Origin: Epiperipatus broadwayi
Lineage: Eukaryota; Onychophora; Udeonychophora; Euonychophora; Peripatidae
Direction: 5' to 3'
Length of the DNA: 64,000 nt
Assembly (NCBI GenBank): GCA_028023455.1
Contig: JAQFVV010006272.1
Coordinates: 4,009,127 to 4,073,126 of the forward strand
The notes beneath the pieces are model-generated. The model saw only the letters and a program-made list of their open reading frames with translations. It did no database searches and had not been told where the DNA came from. This document shows, piece after piece, positions 13,274 through 25,500 of the stretch (position 1 is the first letter of the stretch; the number at the start of each line of letters is the position of its first letter). A program made the position numbers and the translations under genes.

Positions 13274-14079
13274 CTTTAGTTCAGTGATCTTCAACCCTTG
13301 GTCCATGGACTGGCACCGGTGTTTTCTGCCAGTCCCTGCTAGATTGGCAGGAAAGTTTGTAATAACAAAATAATAAGAGTTTAAACTTTTAATTAATATA
13401 AACAATTTTTATTTATTTTTTCATCTCATTTTTACCCAATTAAAAAAAAAGTAACAGAATGAAACAAAATCTAATCAATCATACATAAATTAATTTGTTT
13501 TTCTAGTTGTCACAGATGTTTATGGAAGGGAGAGGGTAGAATTAAATTTTTTATTATTTTTCTAAAAAAATTCAAAATTAAAAAAAAAGTTTTTTATTAT
13601 ACAAACTCCATATATAACTTCATTTTGTATATTTAACATTAAATACAGATATTACATTTATCATAATCATTGTCATGTAATTACACTAGTTGTGATATTT
13701 TCCAACATTCAGGTGAATACCATTTTATTCTTGCATGTTTTAACAATGAAATAATAAATGCAGCAATGCAGTCACATTAATGAGAATGATTGTTATTGTA
13801 CTGTTTTCTGTAGCAGTATGACTGTGCAACTTAAGAAAAAGTGTTCACCATGTGAAGGTAAGCAACACCATTACTATACACAATAACTAGTATGTTGTTT
13901 TGGTCACTTATAACAATTATGCTCATCTAAGGTTAAGCAGTTTACATCTTTAAGAAAATTTATCTATAGACTTCTGCTGGTCCATGAAACCTTATCATTA
14001 TTTTTGCTGGTCCACAAAATTTTATCTTTATTTTTGCCAGTCCACAGGTGTAAAAATATTGAAGACCATTGCTTTAGAT
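13274..14079. mobile_element. Non-autonomous hAT element B
   Basis: Element body 13282-14071 (790 bp). The ends are CAGTGATCTTCAAC and, in reverse complement, CAATGGTCTTCAAT. The flanks CTTTAGTT (13274-13281) and CTTTAGAT (14072-14079) make an 8-bp target duplication with one mismatch. The left subterminal region GGTCCATGGACTGGCACCGG resembles the GC-rich subterminal sequences of animal hAT elements. Near the right end a ~30-bp unit with TGCTGGTCCA(T/C) is repeated three times (about 13973-14048), probably as transposase-binding repeats. There is no transposase frame. Its right duplication is also the left duplication of element C. Confidence 0.85.
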
Positions 14080-14937
14080 CAGGGATGCCCAACCCGTAGC
14101 TCACGAGTCACATGTGGCTCGAATTGCACTCTTCAAAAAAATTGATAAAATATTTTATGTTCCTTGATGGCACATGCACACACTAAAAAATAAACATTTT
14201 TACAATACAAACAATAATGATATGCAGTGTCAGGTTTCACATTAAATAAAATATATTTTTCCTGTAATTGTAATTTATATGTATGTTACCAAATTTTTAA
14301 TAAATAAAATGTATTTACATTTTTTTTCTTTTTAACATATTACACCATTTTTTTTTTTTTTGCTGTACACGTTTGGTTTGGTGCTATATATATATATTGT
14401 GTTTAGTGCTCTTGTATATATTGTTGTTTTTATCGAGAAAGATCCTTGTAGACGTTTGGTTTGGTGCTGTATATATATTGTGTTTAGTGCTGGAAATAGT
14501 TTTTATCGAGATAGATCCATGTACACGTATATATTTTGCTGTATATATCGATGTTTAGTGCTGTAAACAGTTGTTTTTATCCGTGTACACATATATATTT
14601 TGCTGTATATATATATTGATGTTTAGTGCTGTAAATAGTTGTTTTTATCGAGATAGATTCATGTACACATATATATTTTGCTGTATATATTGATGTTTTC
14701 ATTGAGAAAGATCCGTGTACACGTTATTTTGGCCACATTAGAAACGACGGATTGATACCAATGTGAATAGGCCATCCCCCCCCCCCACCTATCTCTCTAC
14801 ATTGCAGGTTTAGTACCCAAGTACTATGTTTATAAATGTAATATGAAAAATGTAATATATAATTGTGGCTCCCCAAATTTTTTTAAATTCTCAACTGGCT
14901 CGCGTCAAGTTAAAGGTTGGGCACCACTGCTTTAAAT
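14072..14937. mobile_element. Non-autonomous hAT element C, abutting B
   Basis: Element body 14080-14929 (850 bp). The terminal inverted repeats are CAGGGATGCCCAACCCG at the left and CAGTGGTGCCCAACC in reverse complement at the right, with further subterminal similarity (CTCACGAGTC/ACGCGAGCCAG). The 8-bp flanks are CTTTAGAT (14072-14079) and CTTTAAAT (14930-14937). The interior is dominated by a tandem repeat (14365-14727) and a run of C at 14775-14786. No transposase frame is seen. Confidence 0.85.
14365..14727 (+). repeat. Minisatellite inside hAT element C
   Basis: About five degenerate units of roughly 65-90 bp. Each is built from GTGTTTAGTGCTG, TTTTTATCGAGA(T/A)AGATCC, GTGTACACGT and a (TA)n tract. 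Unit length varies mainly through the TA tract and loss of the TATCGAG block. Two overlapping open frames here (14360-14566 and 14373-14558) are products of the repeat and not genes. Confidence 0.8.
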
Positions 14938-17900
14938 CATCCTTTGAACTGGAAGAAAACACAATCTATACTTATTGGAATTCTCATATTAAGAAAGTGT
15001 AGTTAATCTTTTTGGATTTTTATCACTTTAAATTAATAGCTTTATTATTAAATCTATATCATATTTTTCTACCTGCTTTATTAAGCTATCTATAAATTGT
15101 ATCAAGAATCACTGATGTAATAAATAGAAATCAAAACACATTACTGCTAAGACCAGTTTTTATTTTATATGTTTCAGATTTTTATCAGCAATAATACTGG
15201 TTTTTTTTTTCATTATATTATGCAGAAATTTTGTAATACAATTAATATCAATGTTTAGTTAGCTTTTTCAGCCAATATTACAAACTTTTTTTGATAAACT
15301 GAGTCAAATGATTTTATCAAATTGATAAAAGCAACGTATAAATCATACTTGTTTTCACTAAACAATATGAGTCTCATGAGAGTATTCATCTATAACTGAA
15401 AGCAATCTTTGCAATAGAATTTTTGAAAATATTAGATAACAATGATTTTTTGTGATAATTATTGCAGTCTTTTATATCTTTTTTTATTTGTCTAAATTAG
15501 AGTAATAAAAGCATTTTTAAGATTAGATACTGTTTTTGAAATTTATAAATCCAATTTTATAAGTTCATGTATTTCTAAAAAAAATTATTAATTTTGACAC
15601 TCATGTATCATTACCATAATTTACAACTTTTCTAAAATATCTTGTTAGAATCTACAGCCTTTCAATTTTTAAATTTACAAAAAAAAAAATGCTTTTTAAT
15701 TTTTATCAAGGTTACTATCCTTATTTATATCTAATTACCAAGCAGGATAGATATTTCATTAAAATCTGTAATCTACATTTAAAAGATAAATGAAAATACT
15801 TTTTCTATCTATTCAAAATATCACATTATAAACAAGATCCAACAATGCATTTAAAAAGATAACGATATATTTTAGATCCAAATATTTTCAGGGCATTAAA
15901 AAAAAGGTCTAAAATGATCCCAATTAGTAAATGATTATATCTCCTTTGCAGTTTTAATTTAACAATTTTTTTAATCTTATTATCAATCTGTGAATTTCTG
16001 ACTTTAAATCTTTATATAAATTATGAAGTTCTAAATTTAATTTTTTATTCTGGCCAGCACAAAAAGCAACATTTTTCTTTTAATCAAGTCACTAATGATA
16101 CATCTTTTATCAGAGAATCAATCGAGATTATATTTACCTAAGCACAGACTGTGTCCACCATTCTCTTTTTAAAAGACTTTAATGTTTTAATAACATGTCA
16201 AGTTTGAATATCTATATTGTCAATTCTTCTATTTAAATTTTAACATGATGCAAATGATTTCCAAAGAACAAATGTCAAATTTTCCAAGAGAGTGCTTAGA
16301 GTAGGATATTAATGTGATATTTTGATATTGATCATAATAATCTATGATTGGTTCTCTTGTTAAATGCATATGTACTGTTAATTTCTTTTACACAAATTTC
16401 TAGTTATGTCACAACTCATAAAATAGCATTATTTTGAATGCAGATGTATTCAGTTTTTATAGCAAATTTTCTATCTGAACAAAGCATATGTAATTGTTAA
16501 TTCATATGTTGTACAAAAACTCAATAATAGAAAACAATGTGAATGCTAATACCATTGTTTCGAATAAGTTTTGTTCCAAAGGTTGTTATTTTTACAAATA
16601 AGTGCTTTAAAGTTTCCAAGAAGTAAAATTTAGTTGTTTACTAGTATTGTTATAATACTGTCCATAAAAAATAAACTTTTTCTACTAACTTTAGGAATCT
16701 AATAATAGAGCATAGAACTAATAAATAGGCATGGGTTCTATTGTGTAAACCAATTTTTAATACTATTGACCTTTCATTGATATAATAATTCTAAAAATAG
16801 ATGTCAAATTAGACATTACAATGAATCCAACATCACTCCATAGTCTGCCAAATACTTGCTCATATAAGCTTTTTTCTTCTGAAATTTAAGAATGTCTAAA
16901 ATCGTCTGACAATCTATACTAATTTACATCTTAGCTAGTTTTTTATTCACTTCTTGAAGTATTCACATCAAGCAATGTTTTCACATTCTATGTATTTATA
17001 TTTAAAAAATAATTGAAGTTAGCATATTTGCCATCATAACTCCCATTATCTTTTGCTTTACCAACATTATTATCACTAATATTACAACTATTTCTACCAC
17101 CATTTTAATGAAAAACCCACCTGGCATACTGATCTAGCCAAATTTTATACGATAATTGATTTTTAGACCACCTTTTCAAATAAACAATCATTTGTGAAAT
17201 AAAACTTCTGACAAAACTTACTTTCAAAATGATTTATTATTGATTGTACTGGAATATGAAATCTCAAATAACTATTACTTTTTACACTAAAAACGTTTGC
17301 AAAAAGAGAGTAAAAAAGATAAGTGAATTTCTATATGTACAACTAAATAATGAAATGTTATTACAAAAACATGCCCAATATCATTATAACAGTTACAATA
17401 TGTAGACAATTGATGATATAAGAGTTCAGGATGACTGAATCATATGTTAACTTAAGTAACTAAAGACTTTACAATAAAAGAAAAAATAAAATAGAAATAG
17501 AATAAGAGAAAGAGCATAGAATAGAAACAGAAAAGAAACTGCCCAATCTTTGTTGAAACAATATCTTATCCTACAAGGTAGTAAGGAATATTCACATTGG
17601 GTACTGTTTATCCATTATTCACATTTAATCCTCAAATCTAGAACTTAGTTCACTATTTAGTACTTCTGAATATCATTATTAGCTTGAGTTCATCATTCTA
17701 TATATATAATAAATTACTATTATTTTTTCTCTCACCCTATGATAAATAATGTGAATTAGAAAAATCATGGTTTTAATTTGTCGCATAATATTCCATGCTA
17801 TAAATTTATAATATTTGCCATTGTTTATTAACATTTTTTGGGGGGTTTTTAACATTATTAGTAATGAGTACTTTAATAATTTTATTTTGAAAATGTTAAC

Positions 17901-18184
17901 CAAAACTATGTACATTCAAGTGGTGCTAATATTTACAATGTATACAATTTCATTCTTATGGATGTTATTGTTTAAATTTTGTTTCTGTCCAAGATCATAA
18001 TATATAACGAAAATGAATTCATTTTTTATTTGCTAAATGATTGAATGTAAATACTATGAGATTTATATATTATTTATTGTGTGCTGATGGTTTTTACTTT
18101 AATAATTAATAAATTAGTATTTACTATACAATATTTTATGCCAAAAATTTATTATATATTTACTATTTTTACATATTTTAATTT
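14938..18184. other. No gene recognised
   Basis: AT-rich. On the minus strand about 16800-17220 has somewhat longer open stretches and a less skewed residue mix than its surroundings, so a very old coding relic is possible. I cannot match it to a family. The 17679-17915 and 17815-18000 frames overlap on opposite strands and look like chance frames. Confidence 0.4.
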
Positions 18185-18395
18185 TAAGATTTGAAATACC
18201 ACACACTCTTATACCTGATTGTATATATGTATGGGAGATGATAATCTGGACTAACTGATGAGTGTTGGTTCAGCACAAAATACATATATTGGTGATTATT
18301 TATCTTTTCTGCATGTGTGTGGTAATGTGTATCAGTAGTATGAGATAATGTGGATGGTTGAAATGGCTTGAAAGTTTGAGTTCAAATCCCCTATA
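18185..18395 (-). repeat. Solo fragment of the ~460-bp dispersed repeat
   Basis: The stretch CTGATTGTATATATGTATGG, then CTGATGAGTGTTGGTTCAGC, then GAGTTCAAATCCCC is in the same order as in the reverse-oriented units at 39250-39470 and 52090-52260. It covers about half a unit. Its end keeps the best B-box-like string of the family (GAGTTCAAATCCC). It has no inverted partner here. Confidence 0.75.
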
Positions 18396-19796
18396 TTTAT
18401 ATTTTAATTTTATAATAATGAAAATAATTATTAGAATATAAATATATTTTACAAAAGTATACAATTCAAAATCTTAAAGTTTAACTCTATATAAAATTGT
18501 TAACTTGCAAAAAAAACATGAAGATTATTACTAGCAAATGTATTTGAATTTTCTCAACATTGGTTTCAGTACCATGAGTTTTCAAAGCTGATTTTTTGAC
18601 TACCTCCATTCTACATTACTCTGTTGAAAAGTAGATTTTAAAAATTGATATTAATGATAAATTTCTTCATTAAAATTATACATTAAAAATAATTATAATC
18701 AAAATTTTAAAATCATACATGTTAAGATAGTATCTGAAAACACCATAATTTGCTCATTAAGGTTATTATTTTTAATATCAAACAACATTAACCTTATGCT
18801 GGTATAATGGGAGCGGGAGAGTTAATGATTATTGATAAAATGTTTTAAAGGGGTCAGCTACAAATCTAGTCAAGATAATGTGGATCACTACCAGAGAGAC
18901 TTTTTTGCTTGTTTATTACTATTATAATATTTTGTTGTCTTCTATTGTAAATTTAGACATGCATATTCTTTACTAGATTGATCATGACACTTTTATTCTA
19001 TTTGATTAGTTGATTTTTTTTTACTTTATCCTGCCTAGAATCAATCCAGAAACATTTTAAATACACATTTTTGCCATTGTGCTAAATATACCATGCATTA
19101 AAGAAATTGTTAAACGATTTTAATTAAATAAAGGAAGATTCAGAAATTTTTGAATTGTGATATTTTTTTGTAAAAAGTACAGATGTTGAACTCTTTCTTT
19201 TTTCAAACATTTTCAGATAAGTTAACATGGTTTTTCAAAGATATGTATGGACTACAATTCCATAGTTCACATTAATGAAGGGGTTGCATTTTCAAAAGAT
19301 CAGTTATATGCGAATGCTATTGAATACATATAATACATTAATATTCTCAGCTCTATATGGCATAAAAAAACAAAAAACTTTCAGCTCTATATTAAAAATG
19401 TATTTACACAAACTTTAAAAAGAACAAAAACATAGAGCAGTTTATAATGTCAAATTGTTATTCCAAAAGGAAAAATCATGTGATCATTTTCCTATCTATA
19501 ATTTTATTAAAAATAAAAGCGTTATTTTTCAACCTCACAAAATTTACAACTGCTTGTATAGTCCAGAAACAAAAAAAAATCACAATTCTGTGTTATAATT
19601 TATTTTCAAATAACAAATGAAAGATAAAATGTGGTGGCCAAATTATTATATAAGCCGAAGATAAAAGAAAAAAAAACATGTAGCCAGAGATTAATACAAA
19701 ATTTTTATTAAAAAATTAAGCTTACTTTTTAAGTGGAGTGGAATTTCCAATTATTTATAAACAATAACTTGCAAAATCAAAACTTTATAAATCCAT
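18396..19796. other. No gene recognised
   Basis: AT-rich spacer with long A/T runs. No open frame above background and no repeat structure that I could follow. Confidence 0.5.
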
Positions 19797-20165
19797 TTAA
19801 AAATTATTTTTAGAAACTAATGTTTCATTATATCAAATAATGAGTAATACTTTTGTAGTGTAATTTTCACTACATCATTCTTATGCTAGGTAGAGACTGA
19901 TTTCTATCGACTTTGAACTTTTTGTGGAGGAATATAATTATAATATATGATCAAAGACATGAAAAATATAATCAAAGATATGTGAAAAAGATTTTTCTGC
20001 ATGTCTTTGGCCATTTGTTTATGATTATATCTTTCCACAAGGTATTAAAAGTGAATAAAACCCAGTCACTATCTTGAACAAGAATGGTGTAATGAAAATT
20101 ACACTACAGAAATATTATTCATTATTGGATAATCTCTAGTCTAATGAATGACTAATAAAAATTAT
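19797..20165. repeat. Palindromic repeat, family P2 (inverted pair)
   Basis: The left half (about 19797-19975) and right half (about 19990-20165) are inverted copies. The clearest paired blocks are GTAGTGTAATTTTCACTACA, CATTCTT, GACTG and GTGGA(G/A)(G/A)(A/T)ATATAAT. Pairing continues outward through TAATGA(G/A)TAAT. The right half has a direct-orientation relative at 37155-37345, so this locus is an inverted pair of a dispersed repeat and not a single-copy hairpin. No coding capacity. Confidence 0.75.
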
Positions 20166-20539
20166 TATTATACTTTCATTATATTACTCTGTGTGAGTAA
20201 AGTCTAATTTACAGTCTAATACTTAATAAGTAGTCAATTTCATTTAAACCATGGGTTTCATTTATTTACTATTGTATATTTGATTTTTTTTATCTACCCC
20301 TAATAATGAATTGTAATTCACTTCCAAATGTCAATGCCAATGTTACTAAAAAGGGAAAACATTTAAATTTAACAAACTAAAAAAAATGTATTGCTTAAAA
20401 AATTGAATGATGATGAATCAATACACAAATATGTGTAAATGATATAGTGTAAGCTCAACACTTATTTATAATCTTTTAAAAACCAAAAACAAAGTGTTTT
20501 TAATTTTATTCAAAATAACATTAATAGAAAAAATATGAG

Positions 20540-21960
20540 ACATGGCGAATGTTTGAAACATTATCTAATCATTATTGAATGCTTTTGCAAATTATGTACT
20601 AATGGAGTTGATTTATTCAAAAGCATGGTCATCAATAGAGTAAAATTATTTCACAAGCTGCAACATGCTTATTAATATAGTGAAGGATGTCTTCACAAAT
20701 TTAAATAATGCTATGGGATTTGTATGCATAAAGTTTGTGACAAAAATGTTCAGCTAATCATGAATAAGTTGCTAAATTCCTGAATGAACTTCCTCAGTTT
20801 ATTGCTAATGAAAGTCTTAATTCAAATTAAACAGCATTATATTGGTGGTATGCTTGTAGATGAACATTAGCAGGCAGAAAATGAAAATAAGCTCATATGA
20901 ATTGTGTAATTTAAAGAAAAAGGAACTATTGTAACTTGTTGGAATGCATCTGCTATTCACAGATATATATTAGAGTTTTAAAAAATCAAATCTCTTAAGC
21001 CTTGAAAAAAATTACAGTTTTTTTTATATCTTATCCAGTGCACAAATAAAAATTATTGAATCACAAATGATATAATGTTGAATTGGTTTTGAAGATTTGC
21101 ATTCTGTAAGATCAAAGTGTATCTAAATGACTACAGAAAATAAAATAAAAACCTTACTTACTTTAGATAACTGTTCAGGTCATTCCAAAGCAGAATTTAT
21201 GCATAAATATTATGTTAAGTCTGCTTATTTATCATACAATTACATGTCTAATTATCTAGTCTTTTAACTAACTAATACTGTATTTTTAAAGGTTAACTAT
21301 TACTTCCTTTTCATGAAAGTTTTGTTAGATGTTGTAAATTTGGATTCTTATGTTCAAATAATTATTAAAGAATTAAATACTAAAGAGGTTCTTTGGCATA
21401 TTGCTCATTAGTGGGAAGATATGAAAATTCTTGAAGCATGGCTGATATAAATTGTGGCTGCCTTACACTAACAATGTATTTTAAAAATTATTTGATTTTT
21501 TAGATTGTATATTAAATGAACAAGAAATTATTGTTGAGTTGCTTATTTATGAAAAAAACACTATATATGTGTTTCTGACAATATAATCATTTTTAATGAA
21601 CAAATTGTTCGTGAATGGATATTTTTGTTGATAATGCAATTTCTATTGTGTATCATTCTATTGATTCAAAAGTGTATGGACAATGTTCAATATACTGACA
21701 AAAATGATGATTACAGTGATAAAAGTAATAATATAACTGATGAACCAGAAGAAATTAATGCATAAGTTATCAGCTCTTTGATTATATAAGGCATTTAATC
21801 AAATGATAAGAATCAGATGCCTTTATCACAGAATGGGAATAAATATAACTTTACATTTATTATAAGAAAAGCTAAATCAAGAAAAAATGAAAGTATGAAA
21901 TAACTTCATCTTGATCAAATGTTCTCAAAAATTCTGAAAAGTTCACATGTTCAAGAAAAT
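20540..21960 (+). pseudogene. pogo/Tigger-type DDE transposase pseudogene
   Basis: Transposases of this superfamily have an N-terminal DNA-binding part and a DDE catalytic domain. Reading across several stops and frame changes gives, in order: K-L-F-H-K-L and E-G-C-L-H-K-F-K with Y-G-I (20640-20730, end of the DNA-binding region); S-A-N-H-E then VAKFLNELPQFIANES (20750-20818); T-A-L-Y-W-W where the family has (NADE)TGLFW (about 20830); TIVTCWNASAIHRY (20916-20965); a stretch like the conserved AWMT..F..W block (21040-21105); TLLTLDNCSGHS (21151-21186), matching LLILDNAPGHP; and IIKELNTKEVLWHIAH with W-E-D (21360-21420), matching the C-terminal region. The first catalytic Asp is lost with the NADE residues. 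Multiple in-frame stops make it dead. Terminal repeats are not identified, so the ends are approximate. Confidence 0.75.
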
Positions 21961-22374
21961 GTATAATTTATAATAGATTTAAATTTTATTATTATTTTTA
22001 TTATAACTAATCTTTTTGAATCACAAGTAGTGTAGGAATATTTTTTAAACTTTTTTTTTTAAGAGTGTATTTATAGATATGCATTTGAGTATATTTCTGA
22101 ATTGGAAATGAGGTTTAACACAGGTTTCATATTTGTAAAATAATTACATATATAAAAAATATTTTAGAAAAATTCAAACAGCAAATATTAAAAGATCCTA
22201 GTGGGTAACAGCTAAAAGACTTTTTAGATTCTCTGAAGTAAATTCAGAATCTTTGAGGGCAAGGCACTTCTGATATGTTTGCATCTTTTTCTGAAAATTC
22301 TGTTTTTTAAGCTACATGTCTTACTTTCATGTGTAAATTGCTTATCATCTTATAGCAGCTTGGTTTTGCATAAA

Positions 22375-22510
22375 ATATCATATACCATTTACATCTTTTT
22401 ATACACTTTATCAATACTTTTATTTGTATTACACTAACAGTTTTGACTGTCCTGCAGTCATCATCAGAGCTACAATATTCAAATATATAATTATACAATT
22501 TTACACTTAT

Positions 22511-22511
<1 letters not shown>
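22375..22511 (-). repeat. Dispersed repeat with hammerhead-like core, copy 1
   Basis: Read on the minus strand this copy matches 27290-27430 (plus strand) over about 130 bp, including ATTTGAATATTGTAGCTCTG and AAAAGTATTGATAAAGTGTA. The core has CTGATGA, a 5-bp stem GACTG/CAGTC around CAGGA, then AAAAC where a hammerhead would have GAAAC. TTGTA and TACAA flank the core and can pair as a first stem. The copy ends in a (CA)n(TA)n tract. Catalytic function is not shown, and the G-to-A change at the conserved core position would be expected to disable it. Confidence 0.5.

Positions 22512-22576
<65 letters not shown>
22512..22576 (+). repeat. Compound (CA)n(TA)n microsatellite
   Basis: About 17 CA units followed by about 16 TA units, next to the dispersed repeat at 22375-22511. 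It creates spurious open frames on both strands (22307-22546 and 22424-22654). Confidence 0.95.
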
Positions 22577-22579
<3 letters not shown>

Positions 22580-25500
22580 AACCTAGTGTTATTGACACTT
22601 GGTTTACTTGGCATTATTTCTGCAGGAAAACAATGCTATTCTTTAAAGAAATAAAAAGATAAAATAACAATAGTAATAATTGATTAATAAAGTATGCTAT
22701 TCACTCACTTTGGCATGTTTTGGGTGAATAACTAATAGATTTAATAACTCAATGTCATTTTTAAAGAGAGAACATGAATAATTTAATTGAGATATTAATA
22801 ATTAGAGCAAATTAATATGGTATAAAAGCTAAACAGTAATTGATTTTGGATGGGTAGAGGGGAGAGTGGATGAGTGTCTTATCATAAAGCACAATAACTT
22901 CTGGTAATTTCTTTTTGTAAAAAAAAAAAAAAAAGAAAAAAAATAATGTTTAAAGAATTATACATCACTGATTGTTAATTTAATGTATTTATTATTATTT
23001 TTTTTATATTGTCAAATTACTTTGTAATCCAGGTAAATAATACTGAAAACTATATGATTGTAATAAGTTTTTCCTTTCTTTTGTTTATGTTATAATCAAA
23101 TGATTATTTTTCTGTAAGAGGTCGCTAAAGTAAAAAAAAAAATATAGTCTGCTTTTAGTTTTCAAGGAAGGAACAGTGCTGAAATTTGGTAACTCAATTT
23201 TTTCATTTTATTTTGCAGAAATAAATGTAATCAAAGTAAAATTTTAATAATATAATGTGTGGCTAAATTTTTTTGATAAGATATCCTGATTTTCTTTGCC
23301 ATCTACCTATTTAAAGACCTTTTATACTTAAAAATTTATTGTCTCGTGCTAAAGTTAAAAAATGACAGAATTAACTAAGGGAATCACGAAAAGTGTTATT
23401 ATGTCTAAATTAAGGAAGATAAATGATTTCCAAATGAGAAATAATTATTTAGTAACTTTGTATCACTTGTTAATATTTTCTTGGTATAGAAAAAAAAAAT
23501 AATAATTGAAAAAAAAATGTTGAGAAGCAAAGGAAGATTAACTAGATACATTTTTTTTGGCGCTCTTTCTGAATATCTCGTCTGCCTTTACAAATAATGC
23601 AATTACATATGTTAAAAATGTTTTTATTCATCAAGAATTGTCTAAAAATAATAATAATCATCATAATATTAAACTATACATTTGTATATTTTTTTTAAAA
23701 AAAAAAGAAAAAAATGAAAGACTTTCTTGAAGTAAATGTAAGAAAAAAAAATTATATACGTGCATTCTTACGGAGAAGTTACCGTTAAAAAAATTTATAA
23801 TTCCTAAAGTATGAACAAAACCAAATATCTTAGTGACTTAATGATAAAATAAATGATATATTATATTATACATCAGTTGGAATTATTAAAAACTTCCTGT
23901 ACACGTAAATTGACTGCAGTTATTATCATAATAATCTCTCGGAAAATTGCGCATTTTCGTCCATAAGTAAGCTAGCTAATAAGTATACGTATCGTTAATA
24001 AAAAAAAAAATATTGTGTATGTTTATCGTCTATCATCAACTGTTCGTTATGTTAGAATATGTATATTTTATTTTCTTGGATCCCAAAATTGTAGTAGTTT
24101 AATTCAAGTAAGAATTAATCTTCAATTCTGCTATATTTTTCTTTACCTAATTTATTAAACGCACAAAATAAGAGAAAACTTTTATTTAAAGGAAATAATA
24201 CCATGCGTTTATTGTTTTTAAACTTGCTTCGTGAAATACGACTGGATAAAGCTCTTCACCTGGACCAATTGCTCAACAGAAAAACATTTTCTAATGAGAG
24301 AGTATGCACTTGTTAATTAATGATTGTTTAAAACTAAGTTATAAATGATATGTATTTTTTTTGTTATATCACATAGGTTAAAGTCTGTATGGTCAAGTGA
24401 TATTTAATAGCCTTGTAATGACAAAGGTATGTTTTAATATAATTATTATAGGTTAAGTTGATATTTAACACGAAAGAAAAAAATCTATAAAATATGTTTT
24501 AATTATTACATACAATTGTAGGTAGAAATTTTGTATGTTAGATACGTAAAAGAAAAATATTTAGATATTTAAGGGGTAAAATAAATATTGAAAATTATCA
24601 GAAGTAACTAAAAAAAAAAAAAAATGCTATAACAAAATATTTCTTGTTAAAGTTTTGAAACGAATTTATACTGTATTAATTGAGGAATTTATTCCTAATT
24701 ATTCTTAAATAACACATCCACTTTATTTAGTTTAAGATAGTATGCTACCAACTATTTTGAATGTTCCTTTATTAAAATTAAAATTATTATACTTTTATTC
24801 TATGATGTCCATTGATTTCAGATGTTGATCAAAGTATACCCGGTAACATAAGTTTATTATAATCAGTGTATTTACTTATCCTGCCCAGATATAGCATTGG
24901 TATATGCTTAATATTCGCATAGGTAATAATTATAATGTATTTATTTTGTGGGATGAAAAATGATCTCCCCAAAAGCTTTGTTTTCCATGAGAGGAAGATT
25001 TTAAATATAATGTTCGGGTATGTTTATAGCCCAAGTGATCGATTCTCATAGATAGGACGATCAAGAATTTATCTAGCATTTAGTATGCTTCATTCGTTTA
25101 AATCCCAGGAGAGGATTGTATTTGGTGTGTGTTCGTTGTATGCCCAAGTAAGAGGCAAGAAACCACCAAAATATTTTAATGTAGTAGATTACTTTACAGA
25201 CCTTCGTGGTTATTCCATATTCCTCATGTGAAAATAAAGATAGCTCCACCATGGAAGGTGTTGATTATTGTGCTTAATTTTGAAAGTTCGGGCAAGATAA
25301 AGGTTATATTGGAGGTGTTAGTTCCTCAAGATCCACTTTAGTATAAATAGTGCGTTAGTAACTAAGATCAATATCTGTATTGTGCTGCTAAATATTGCTA
25401 GTATTTGACAAGTAAATCAATGGAGAAAGTAATTAAAATTGCGTAATTTAAAACGCTTATTTACTGAAGGAATATTCAAATGCAATATTTAATTCTGGTT

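Noticed and set aside
14360-14566. Two overlapping hydrophobic frames
   Set aside because: They arise from the minisatellite inside hAT element C.
16800-17220. Possible hAT-type or zinc-finger coding relic on the minus strand
   Set aside because: Open stretches are longer than average, but no conserved block of any family could be aligned with confidence.
22307-22654. Overlapping frames with Cys-Val and Thr-His runs
   Set aside because: Both are readings of the (CA)n(TA)n microsatellite on opposite strands.
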